Assembly: GCA_028565635.1 (NCBI GenBank)
Contig: JAOXYB010095826.1
Span: forward strand, 1 to 39,072
Direction: 5' to 3'
DNA from: Phoronis ovalis
Lineage: Eukaryota > Phoronida > Phoronidae
Length of the DNA: 39,072 nt
This document shows, one piece after another, positions 20,826 through 32,795 of this stretch (position 1 is the first letter of the stretch; every line of letters starts with the position of its first letter). The position numbers were made by a program, and so were the translations under genes. The notes below the pieces were generated by a model that saw nothing but the letters and a program-made list of their open reading frames with translations, was not told the origin of the DNA and ran no database searches.

Positions 20826-23800
20826 AATGACTTAAAAAAAAGATCACTTTATGGTAACCTTAACGTGGTTAGTTGCCGTAACAATTTCTTTTTAATAGTA
20901 AAACGAAAAATACAAAATCAGCATTTTTTCAGCGCATGACACTTTAATGAATATTGTGCTATGGCAAGACGTCTATGTTCTATGCATACTCTTTACCTTT
21001 ATGACTTAACAATGTTATCTCAATTAGTATAAATGTGTAATGCATATTTGACTTGCTGATAGCAGCAACATTTAAAGCGCTGTAAACAATTTGTTATGAC
21101 CAACATTCGAGGAATTTTGATCCCAGACAAAAGGGTGATCTTAATCTCCACCTAGCAACATAATTATGGTGAATTGTTAGAGGTAACCTAAGTACACAGC
21201 AGCACGAGGCATTGATGACACTACATGCTTTGACGACACTACATCCCCGGGGGGTCACTCAATATAAAGTGGTGACGGGGATGCTCGGCGCTCAAGGGGT
21301 CTATATTTCGACACAGCGTCCGAGTCAAAGGGTGCGCTTTTTTGCTATTTATTTTACCTTGTCCGGGTAAAGGGTCTGTCATCTAGTGCTATCTAACTCA
21401 ACATCTATCTCTCCGCTTTAAAGGGTACGTTTTTTCAAACAAAGCGGCAAAGAAAGTACCCGGGAAACTGCCTTAAAAGAACTTAAAACATCTTATTTAA
21501 TAAAAATCTGATCCATTTCCGAGTTTGCGTTTTTTATTTTCCCTTATATTCTGGGCAAGGGGTAAGTTTTTTGATGATTTTTGTTTCAAGGGGTATGTAT
21601 TTTTCAAAATTCATCTCCCGGGCAGGGATTTTTAATTTTTTTTGTGCCTAGCATACCCTTATATAATCTTTTGGAGTGACCCCCGGGCAATACATTTGAT
21701 TGACACTACATGCTTTGATGACATTAAATATGAATATAGTACCGATATTAACACACGTACTTTTTTCTTTTTTGGGGGGCGTGGCGTTTTAATTTTGGGT
21801 GTTTTTTAATGTCAACATGTTGTACTTTGTTACTAAAGCAATAAAATTTCAGAGATCATTACAATTTTTTAAAAAGCGGAATTTAAATTCGGGCTATTAT
21901 CATGGACAAGGCTGCATGAAAAAATAACTGGCAGTGTATGAAAGGGTGTACACTCACATCATGAAGAGACAATAGTTCGGGGAATGTTGCTCTTTTATAA
22001 TTATAATTACATGAACGTTTTATAACATTTTTTATTGAGTTAGATGCGGAATCTAATGGTGTATTTATGCCAGAGGCCGCTCGCTTACTCTCACATTTCC
22101 GTCAGTTTTTTTTATTCTTACTTTAAATTTGGTTTGATCAAATCAGTCACTGGGACGGTCACCAACCACTCAAGTCGGAATACAGAATAGATGTTTCACA
22201 TTATATATACTTGTCTTCTTACGAATGGCCTAGGATTATATTCTACGGAATGGTTTTTATTTGTTTTGACGCGCTCATCACCTTCTTTTTATGGGAAGAT
22301 ATCAGATGCTACTTCCGTCGTACAGCTATGCTAAATAAACGAATGCAAAGTGTAGGCATTATACTCAATAAGATTAAAGGTGAAAAAAAATACACAACTG
22401 CTATCGGTTTTCATTTCGTAATTATAAAAACTGACGGAAACGTGAATCATGTTTATAATATTAAAATGTTGTTTTCTAAAGCGATTATAAAGAGCGTGTG
22501 TGTCACTAGTTTCGCTCGCTGCTAAATGATATTCGTGGAACGATTGTCTTCAAACAAGTATCGTTGTTTTTTGTATGGAAAGGATAGGGCAAAACTAAAT
22601 AATATAACTAGAAAATGTGTCGAAACAGACGGGAAAGCAAGCGGCTTCTCTATATTGGATAGTTATCATTTTACATATTCGAAATTCACGCACTGCTTTT
22701 ATTGAATAAACAGCTGAACATGTCTTTTATATCAATCTTTTGTATTTGTACCGTGACTCGACCTAAATTTTAATATTGACTATGGTATCATGTCATGATG
22801 GACTCTATTACTAAAACAGGCCCAAGCAGTTTCCAACATTTGCTTCAACCTATGTCCTCCCTATGTCATTACTACACGCATAGGATACATATAGCTCTAC
22901 ATTTCTGCCTTGTGTTTTTGTACACACTCGGCTCGCTGCTTGAACAAATAAATAAAGCGTATGACAAATATCTGCTTACTCTCTCATTTTCGTTTTACCT
23001 TATAATATGCACCACGTGCCAGTTTACCTACTAAATGGCAATTACCGTGGCGTTACTAGTTATCTTACAACGGGTTCACATCAACAGCCGTCATCAAGAG
23101 ATCCTTCAAACACTACATTGCCCCTAACTTACATAGTTGTGACACTGCTCTCTATTCTGCTTTCTGTCTTCCGATCATCATGTGGTATATTATAACAAGT
23201 CTAAAAGTAGTGGCTGATATTATATCTAAATCCTAATGTTAACGCTATCACTTGTCTTTAGTTATCTGTATGTGTAATCACAATGCCGTGTAAAATTCTT
23301 CTCATGTGATGTTTAGTAACTTTTCACTGAACAGGACCATATCGAAAGAGGATGTAGACAATTTAACTAGTAGCGCATGTGCGGGACTTGATTTAACGAA
23401 TGATCAACCCGGAAGTGCGAGGGTAAAACGAAATTAAACCTGTGTACCGAAACTAGAGAAATTTTCCATGACCCGGAGTAAATTACTCAAATTGTATGCT
23501 GTTTACATAGGGAAACCTTGATCAGTCATGAGTATTTTGTAAACTTTGTTTCCGGCTTGTTTGCGATTCCACGTACGCCAATCGATCACCGTTATTAGCA
23601 GAAAAGTCTATGATTATAGAGCAGGTAAGATACTTCTGTCGTGAACTCAATCTTTCACAATATTCTTGCTCAAAAATGTGTTTTCCGGAAGTTTAATTAA
23701 ATACAATATGTATAAAATGTAGACGTGTATATATACCGGTAGTTTATATTTAATTTCTTGGCTTTGTCATAAATATATAGCCACGCTGCTGAAAGGACAT

Positions 23801-24191
23801 ATTTACTTGTTCTAGCGGTGGTATAGAGAGATGTAAAAAGACCTTTTTATTCCGATTCACCTTTCACTGACAGAACGTCTAAATCGCAATCGGCCATTTA
23901 TAAACTACAAAATAAATTTAGTGTATTTCACACGATCGACAGTCGTCTCACATGTCTAGGACAGAATAAAGGTCAAGGTCATATTACATTCCCGTAATCC
24001 AATCCATATTTGGTGATAATTAACGAATAACTGATATATAATGTACAAATATCATTTTTATATAACCAGAAATGTCATTTTAAATTATATTTGGAGATTA
24101 AACTGCTATTAACGCCAAGATTAATACCATAGCAAACAAACTTGTGAAACGATCACTAAATTATATATTCAAATACTTTATAATCAGCAGG
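20826..24191. promoter_or_regulatory. Divergent spacer between genes A and B
   Basis: The 3366 bp between the two start codons must hold the 5' UTRs and promoters of both genes unless one uses distant 5' exons. It carries a MITE at 21245-21687 and short open frames such as plus strand 22247-22525, which I do not recognise and which lack splice support. I cannot point to a specific core promoter element with confidence. Confidence 0.5.
21245..21687. mobile_element. MITE with GGGGGTCACTC termini
   Basis: The left end reads CCCCGGGGGGTCACTC and the right end GAGTGACCCCCGGG, inverse complements. This terminus is familiar from abundant short non-autonomous elements in marine invertebrate genomes. 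The 443-bp body is AT-rich with poly-T stretches and encodes nothing. Both flanks carry GACACTACATGCTTTGA (21216-21232 and 21702-21718), so it appears to sit within a pre-existing or co-duplicated direct repeat. Confidence 0.8.
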
Positions 24192-27100
24192 ATGTCGGAC
24201 TCCCATAATGAGGTTCTTAAACTCACCGAAGACGATGTAGATCTGTTAAACATGAAAGAAGCTCTGTCATGGGTTAAAAGATTAAACATTAATATCTCAA
24301 CTGCAAAAGACCTACCAAGCATAAAATCTATGCTTAAAATGGAAATGATGAAACTGAATGGTGGAAAAGTCAGAACCATAGCAGACGTAAGTAAGACGAA
24401 CTACGTTAAGCAAATAAAAACTACACGAAAAAATACACTATTTTCCTGTTTATGAAAGTTTTTTTAAAAATTCATTTATAAGATGTAGTGTGGCCTTTTT
24501 AGGGTATGACTGTAGATCACGTGCACATAATTTATTAGGCTTAAAATTGTAATTAGGGTTGCTCCTTTAAGGGAGCTAACACTGTCTAAACTTTAATTTT
24601 GTTTGAACTTAACTGAAGGTGATGAATAAGTAGTTATAAACAAATATCGGACAGGTATATTTTAATGTCTGGTGTTCTTTCGCACCTTTCTCATGAGACA
24701 ATGGGCCCAAAAATTATCGTTTAGTTCGAATATTTAAGATTGACGCTATATGGAAAATCATGAGCATCGTCTGGAGTTAAGTGCGATAAAAAACTTGTTT
24801 TGATAGTAATTTCTTAATTTCGACATTTACAAAGGCAGCATATCCATGCAAGGAAGGAGAGGGACCAATAAAAAGTTGAGCCAAAAGTATTTTAAATAAA
24901 AAAACACGTTGTCTTTTAGGCTTCGGCTATGTTAATAGATTTGCGCGGGAAAGATGAACGAACGAGAGAGATATTAGCTTTAATGTTAGATGACATTGAA
25001 TATAAAATTAGAAATCTGAATGAGAAAAAAGATGACCCACTTCCTAAACAGCTCGAGGTCAGTATACCAAGATGCCTTCAACAAATACAACAGCAGACAG
25101 AACGCCTAAGAATGCGGAAATGCCCCATATTGTTTGCAGGTAAAGAGTCTTTACAGCGTCTAGAAACGTTTACTTACCTTACCTGTAACTGTCCTGGTGT
25201 TTTGTAATTCCATTAAACTGGGAAGCTTAAAATTACTGAATTAGGCATCATGCATTAATGACTGTTTTACTTTTCTGACTTGAGAATGTGCTCGCTATTT
25301 AATACCGCCTTTGTTTTTAAATAAACAACCAGTGTATTTAATTTTTGAGCTTCTACATGATCGAAATTTTATAAAGTCGTATATTTTATAAGGAAAGGTA
25401 CAACCGTAGGAATTTTGCATTACCGCAGTAACCATAACGCATTCGTGCCTCCAGTGTTAATTGTTTATCTTATTTCAGGTGAAACGTCAGCTGGTAAAAG
25501 CTCCTTGTTAAACCTTATTCTAGGTGATGATATTTTACCATGCTCGCATCTCAGCAACACATCAGTGATTTGTGAAATAAGTTACGACACAAAGAGGTGG
25601 GCGAAGATTTATTGGTGGGATGCAGAGAAAACGCCAATTGTAATACGTGATAGTGATGTTTTTAAAGAAACACTTGCTTCATTCATACACACAAAGGAAG
25701 ACAGGAGTAACAGATGGCCGTATAAAAAAGCAGAGATTTATCTACCAGTTGAAATGTTAAAGGTAATAGCTTCGGAAATATCACTTTACCTGATTGTTTA
25801 ATTACTATATATTGACTGTGTAAGTGAATATTTATAATAAGTGTTGGGTGTATAAACGTTTTGTTCCTTTTTTGCTGTATCTGCTGGTACTTCAGTACCA
25901 CTTAGTCTGTAGTCCAGACTGTTTTCAGCAAATTATTATTGTAATATCATTTGTTGTAAAATATCATAATCTCTGGTTTTGTAATATTGCACATATGAGC
26001 AGGAAAAATCATGTAAGTCCCTAAAAAGTGTCAATACTTGCTTTAGTCAATACATGCTATTTTGTACATTTGATACTGGGTGAACATTTGATATTAGGTA
26101 ATATTAGGTAAAAGGTAATGGTGTATAAACTAAAGAACAAAGAAAAATTTTACAAGTTATAACTGAATAAGGTTTAAAAACACCCAAAAGGGACTGGGGT
26201 CCGTCTAGTACCACTCTACTGTAGATGAGAGCATTCCTAGAAATCAATACAGATGAAAATTGCAAGAAAATTTAGTATATACATGATAGTGGGTAGATAA
26301 GACAAAATGAAATAACATTGATTTATTACATACAGTGTACATATAATATCATGCATAAGTTAAAATTATCATTACATTTTAACTTGATATGTATAATTTT
26401 GATCTTTATTCACACAGATAGCATGGCATTATAAACTATACAAAAATAATTATACGAATTACATCGTACTTACATGGTTTTAGCAGTCTCTCAATCAAAC
26501 GATTTCTTATTATTTACAGAATGGCTTGTATATTGTTGATAGTCCTGGTGTCGGGGAGAATGCAGAGATTACACGTTTGGTGCTGGATTATTTGGTCGAA
26601 GCATTTGCCTTCATCTATGTCATCAACAGTTCAAATGCTGGTGGTGTACAAACAGATAGGGTGCGTATATGTGTATTAGCGGATATAAAAAGTACCTAAA
26701 TTATACATTAAAAGACATAAAAAAGAACAGATATCATCCATAAATCGCCATAATATAATGGAATATCGTTAGTCTATAATTTTCTAATTAAATTTGTTCA
26801 TATAAAGCTGATGCCTGTTTTCTCAGCTAGTGCATGCAGTTATAAATAATGTGAAATTTGTTCCACAGTTACAAAATCTGTTACATGAGGTTGCCAGTAA
26901 AAAATCACCTGGAGAGCAGAGCATGTTTTCAGCTGGAGCGGCCATTTTTGTGTGCAATAAGTGGGATCTGGTGAGTGAGAAATGTTTGCATAAAGGATAT
27001 GAATTTAACCATTCAACTACTTTGTGTTCTAGTATCCTGTTGTCATTTCTATCTGATCTAGTGCACCAGTTAGTGATGTGTACAGTAACTACGGGTGTAA

Positions 27101-30100
27101 CTGACTGACTGAAGGACCTCCGGTGAAAATTTTGAATATCAGAATATTGAAAAAAATCTCTAACTTGTTGCGATTGCATTTGACGCCATATCTATGCAAC
27201 ATTTTGTTGTTCATTTGTCTTTAAAGGTTCCCGTATCTGAAAGAACAACTGTTAAAGAAAATACATTCCAAAAACTGCAGTCATGTTGGCCTGGTGTTCA
27301 GAGTTCCCAGCTTTTCTGCATGAGTACAGCGGAATCAATCAGATTGTTTAAAAACAATTTTATTTCAACTGATTTTGCCCGCTTTCTGGATGGTATACAT
27401 CAATTAGTACCAGTCAGTTTGCAGAATAAAATAAATTTCTCGTATAAGTAAGTAAAACATAATAGTTTATGAAACATTAACATCACCCATAATTCTTTCC
27501 TGCAGATTTGATAATCAAGGTTTTTCTTAATTATTTTGATATTTATATCCTTAGAAATCTTATACTGTTATGTATGTTTTAATTCCTTGCCTGGGCTTGT
27601 TGTCATTTAAATATTTCCCGCGGAATCGTTATGAGTTCGACCGGAAGAAATTGTTTCAAATTAGTCGCACTACTAAAGAGTACAAATTACTGACAACTTC
27701 GATGGTAGAAAATCGAACAAAAATCGGCATCTCTATGATATTACGTCACACTCTTTTTATCCAGTTTTGTTATGAATGAAGTATGTGCATAAGTAAAATT
27801 CTGGATGGAAGGTAATGGTCAAACAAATATGAAAAATGTCTTGTTAGCCAAAAAAATGAAATTAGTATTAAGGAGCGGAACTAATAAAGATTTGACTAAA
27901 ATATATTAATCTTGTACTTTATATTTTATAACGCTGGTTTGTTTCAGTTGGACTCAGTTCCTTGTAAACCGAGTCATCCATCATTTAAATGCTTTTTTAA
28001 ATCAAGCAGAAAAATCCAAGGGCAATAGAAAAGAAACGTTTGCTCAAATTAAGACTAGACTAGAGAGACTGGAAAAGGAAGCAGACTCCTTCTTCAAAGA
28101 ACTTACACAACAAGTAGACGGTAAGGTCACTTTTAAAACTTCTGTTTAGTCTCCTAGCATCATATACATATGCGCATGCAAGTATTTGTTTCTAAATGAA
28201 CATGACATGTGTTCGCATACCTACAGTTAGGTTGTGCCTTTGTGAACCACTATAGTTGTATACAAGAAGATAGTATAGAACAACGTTAACTTCATGAATG
28301 AAAGGTTCGTACCTGTACTTGTACTGTTGTTATACTTATATAAAGCAAGAATTGTCTTCATTGTAGCAAAGGTTGATGAAACTACAAAACTGTTACGTGA
28401 TTGGTTACAACAACCTGATGTAATAGAGAAAGCCCAACTGTGGTACTCAATTGATGCCCCCAGAGCATCCTCGTGGCCACTATTGAACCTTTCCATTAAG
28501 GACTGTATGGAGGCGAGAATTCGAGATGCTCTTGATGCATGGGAGGTCAAAAATGAATTCTTCCAACAGGTGCGCCCTGGGTTAATTAATAAATTTCGAA
28601 GCAGTTTTTTGAATATTGAAATCCAGCTATACGCGGTGGAAAACATGATTGCAACTCACGATGTTTTGCTGACTAAAGAATCAGAGTGCGATCCTCAGGA
28701 AAGTAAGGCTAGCGACTCCAGTGAAAGATCTTTTGTTCCTTATGATTTTACTCTCAAGTTGGGACATAAGATTGCGCTGGGTGTCGCCTCTCCTATTCTA
28801 GTCCCAATTGCCGTTGCCGCTGCTGTTGTGGTCTTTCCATTATATGGTGCTGTTGTCGCAAAAGACAAGATTCTATCTGTAAGAGACGAACAACGCTTAG
28901 TAAGATATCTTCAAGATCCAGTGTCGTATTTAAATACGCGAACGGAGGAAGATTTTCAAAAGTTTGCAAAATGCAAAGAGCTACGTCAGTATGTGAAAGA
29001 GCAATTAAGACCAGCGTATAATTGTCTGAAACAACTTCAAGATGTTGTTCCAAGACAAATCGAAGCAGATCTCTCTCAGGTTGAAAGTTTACGAAATGAT
29101 CAACGAGAAGCCAACGAGTATGTGAAATTTTACGAACCTCTTAAAACCATATTCAAGTTTTACCAGAACCTGCTGGTGCATTATAAGGTTACTCGTTTGC
29201 TGCGGGATGATATAGATATTGACTATTCATATGTTGATCTACCGGACAGTTCTGTCAAGCCACTCTGCAGCGGGCTGTATTCAACTATTCGACATGCTTT
29301 TTGTTACATGAATCCAGCAGGGTTTAAACAATCAGAAACCAAGCAGATAATTTCCCTACGCCGTTTAAATATTTCTTTAAATATTTCGAAGGAAAACAGT
29401 AATGTCGGTGATTACTTGAAAGAAGAAGAGGCATACAGGTAACCGTCTATGTAATTATAGTTTGTATAAATCGTGTGTGTGTGGGTGCGCGTGTGTGTGT
29501 CTTTTAGTATATGATGTCACATTAATTTATTAGTACGCGCGCAAAGCAGCAGGTGGGCATTTATTGTGGGCATTATTCAAAGTTCATTTTTCTGTGTAAG
29601 TTTGAACTATTTTGAACAACGCTGCACAACAGATGTAACGTTCAATTTTTCTGTGCAAGTTTGATCTATTTTGCACGAGGCTGCCCAACAGATGTAACAC
29701 ACAAAACAACAGACAAGAACAACGTATGTCATGATCAGAGTCGCATATCGATGACGTGCAATGACAGTGTTAGCTGTTGTATTTGCGTTTTTTTGTTTTT
29801 AGATCATGAATTTGATACCTATAATTTTAATTTCTTTTCTTTTTAACCTGCCAAATGATTATGTAAGGAAGCTATATATTTGGCCATTTTACAACAAAAA
29901 TAGACAATTAATTGAAAAACAGATTTTTTTTTGGTAAAAATGCTTGTACAGGCTGTGTTTAGCTCCTTAAACTTCTACATCGATCAAATATGATTGTAGA
30001 TTGAGTTAAATGCCAGTCATGTAACACTTATTTTACCTAAAAAAAATGTTTTAATTATTGATATCACCACTACTTTTTGTAATTTTTATATTGATTTCCT

Positions 30101-31841
30101 TTCTTAAAGATGACAAAACACAACATATATTGGAAAAAATTTCACGTGTTTAAATGTTGTTTTAAAATAATTATTTACTATATGCGGCCAGAGTTTTTTT
30201 AAAATTATGTTTTTTAATTCAGCAGATTTATTAAACAAACGAACGTTGTCAGATTTTACTATACAACGAAAGACGTAGTTGAAAGTACTTGCTTCATGTG
30301 CCATATACTAGAACCAATCAAATATAACCTGAGAGAGTACATTCTTCATTGTCCGGAGAGTGGTCCAATGGTTCCTGATGACATTCGCTACAACTTTCTA
30401 AAGAAAACAATAATTCCAGTAGCGAAGGGCTTAGAGTTTCTACATGAAAGGCACTTCGTTCATTTTGATCTGTCTTTGGAGACTTTAGCAGTAAGCAAAA
30501 AGTTATTATTTGTCTGTAGTAGGAAAAAGAGTGTTGAGCAAAGGATATATGCGGGATATAATTTTTGCTGTTTTTTTTTTTAAATACTGATAATTGTTTT
30601 ACTAAAATTGCCTCCCTACTCCCCAAAGGGCCCCCACCCGCAAACACCAACTCCATTCTTTTCCCTACTGCTTGGCGGGATGCCTGGTTTGCTAGAGTGT
30701 TTATATTTGTTATATAAACTTTTAGATCAGTTGGCAAAGGTTTATGGGGACGTTTTAGGTCAAAGCGAGAAAACATACCATGCAGGGTTTTCACAATGCA
30801 TTACCAGGAAATGAAAAGCTAATTTGTCACATATTTAGGCCCCATGATATGCAAGTTAGATGACAAGACTTAAAACTCGTATTGTAACGCTTGCAAAATA
30901 CCCCACAAACATTGATTTTTAAAAATCTAGCTTGCGAGAATGGTAATGTCGTCGTAATATTGCCCACAAAAAGATAACTTACATCGTCTTAATCCGTGAT
31001 GACACGTGCGGCGTTGTAATATGCGTTTCTGACTTTTGTTTTGCAGGTGGATTATGATAATCAGGTGAAATTAACAAACATCAGTTTACGTCGGATGGTA
31101 GAAATCGACAGACAAAACGATAGCGTAGAGGAATTTTTAAAATATTCTCATCTGGCTCCTGAAGTGTTGTGTCATCCCTCAGCTGCCTACACTCCGTATT
31201 CCGATATGTATGGTCTTGGTTTGGTGATGTGGGAAGCTTGGTGTGGCGTTAAAGCGTATAAAGAAGAAATATGTGAATTAGCAACGAAAGAACGTCTAAG
31301 TCCAATACCGGCTAAACTGACCACACCAACACGTAGAAACAGCGGCCAATCTTCAGGAACTCCGGGATCTTACAACAGTTTCACTGGCTATGTATCAACT
31401 TTATTTCTAAAAGCAGAAGAAACCATACGTTCATTATCCCCAACAGTTTCACCAGATAATGTTAGTATACAATCTGACTCCGTAAAAAGCTCAAGCACTG
31501 ATCATGAAAACGATGAATCAGATGATTCGGAAAGGGAACCGACAAGCACTGTGAGGAGACCATCCGGTTATGATCCCATGGCTACTGATATGGGTTTCTT
31601 GCCAACAATGTTTGATAAATACGCTAATTACATAAGCAACAACAGACCATGCTTAAAAGCGTTTTATGATCATGACGAACATCCGTCTTCGCCAAGTGTA
31701 GCAAAATGGCTCGAAACGATGACGAAGTGCTGGGAGGAATCGCCAAACAGAAGGCTTAGCGCTAAAAACTGGTTGTCGTTAATGTCTGACGGGAATAGAG
31801 AAGATGCCCCAACAGGTTTCGACATGCGGGACCACTTCTGA
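24192..31841 (+). CDS. Gene B: dynamin-like GTPase fused to pseudokinase, paralogue of A
   Basis: Ten phase-consistent exons: 24192-24386, 24920-25139, 25479-25762, 26520-26660, 26869-26970, 27227-27447, 27948-28120, 28367-29438, 30226-30490, 31047-31841. Product 1155 aa. The start is the first in-frame ATG and gives an N-terminus matching gene A (MS..., then an acidic helix). The P-loop GETSAGKSS is at 139-147, DSPG at 240-243 and NKWD at 310-313, so GTP binding should be intact. A hydrophobic hairpin lies at about 581-610. The kinase lobe is degenerate: no Gly-loop, SLRR in place of the VAAK lysine, HFDLSLET at 882-889 instead of HRDLKLEN, and TNI at 901-903 instead of D-V-G. APE and the DMYGLG helix remain. 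A Ser/Thr/Pro-rich insert of about 115 residues (974-1089) interrupts the C-lobe. Best read as a membrane GTPase with a regulatory pseudokinase. Confidence 0.88.
29455..29505. repeat. GT-rich microsatellite in gene B intron 8
   Basis: Two short (GT)n runs separated by GGGTGCGC, just downstream of the exon 8 donor. Confidence 0.85.
29582..29697. repeat. Two-copy 58-bp tandem duplication in gene B intron 8
   Basis: Copies at 29582-29639 and 29640-29697 both start GTTCA(A)TTTTTCTGTG and end ACAGATGTAAC. They differ at about ten positions, so the duplication is older than the 35-bp repeat in gene A. Confidence 0.85.
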
Positions 31842-32795
31842 AACACAGAACTGAAGATATGTGTACTGCTAGCTCAAGCAAATGGCGCATCTATTTTACC
31901 TAAGATCACAACTGGAATTTCCACTATTTACATAATGTTACAATTTGCGAAAACTAATTTTGAATTTCTGTATGTCAATTTTTTCATAGTGTGAAATTAT
32001 CATAATTGTCACTAATGCCATGCTAATTCTGATTGTTTTTTGGTCACATCGCAGTATCGAAATCAGATTATTTATTATTTTCGAAACATGCAACGTTTTT
32101 TAGTGGGTAGTCAGCAAGAAAGGAAAGTGCATTTCCCTTAAAGTTACTTAATTCAGAAGTTGTTTTGATAGTGGTGCCTCGCGCTATATTAATTGAGTTT
32201 TCTGCATTCGCAGTAAAACATCGTTTAGAATTCATTAGGGGAACAAGACAAACCAAGAAAAGTTTCACTTTTATTACAAAACCTGGAATAATACCATGTA
32301 CAAATTTTAACAGTTATCAAACATTAATTGCTTGCATACACTAATTGTTACATTTTTTATAAAGTATGTACACTCCTCTAGCTCTACATTCATCTCTTCC
32401 AGTCTAGTAATGCAAAATATAAAATTAAATCACATCAAAGTAAGCTTCTGATAGGACAAGGTTTAACTACAATTAAAAATCAGCTAAATAAACTGAAACT
32501 GAAACACCTTGAAAAGGCAGAATATATACAAATAACAAAGTTCATTGTCTCGTAACTTTAGGTGTGACATAATACATAATAGCAGTACATAAAATATACC
32601 TGTACCTACTTTATTTTAACCCTGTTACACATGATCAACGCACAGGAGGAAATTTATCCTGCAGATGCTTCTAACAGTTAATAGGAATGTAACTGGAACA
32701 ATGAGATACTCACTTTTTTAATGAATTACTTAAAAAGGTGCAGTATCCTAGTAACAACGCCAATCGTACAGTTTATCATTACCACATTTCTGTTT
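31842..32795. other. Convergent 3' region of gene B and the Cys-rich gene
   Basis: No coding sequence is apparent. Candidate polyadenylation signals overlap in order: plus-strand AATAAA at 32487-32492 for gene B, and minus-strand AATAAA at 32610-32615 and 32270-32275 for the Cys-rich gene. If the distal ones are used, the two 3' UTRs overlap. Confidence 0.5.

Noticed and set aside
22211-22525. Plus-strand 104-codon open frame with hydrophobic start
   Set aside because: It starts at TTG, matches nothing I recognise and has no splice partners; kept only as a remark on the divergent spacer.
24144-24191. N-terminal extension of gene B upstream of 24192
   Set aside because: The extension opens at GTG; the first ATG is 24192 and the resulting N-terminus matches the paralogue A.
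27570-27779. Extra exon candidate in gene B intron 6
   Set aside because: Flanking exons already join in phase (TAT AA|T) and the paralogue has no corresponding residues.
30318-30794. Minus-strand 158-codon open frame
   Set aside because: It is the antisense shadow of gene B exon 9 and its intron.
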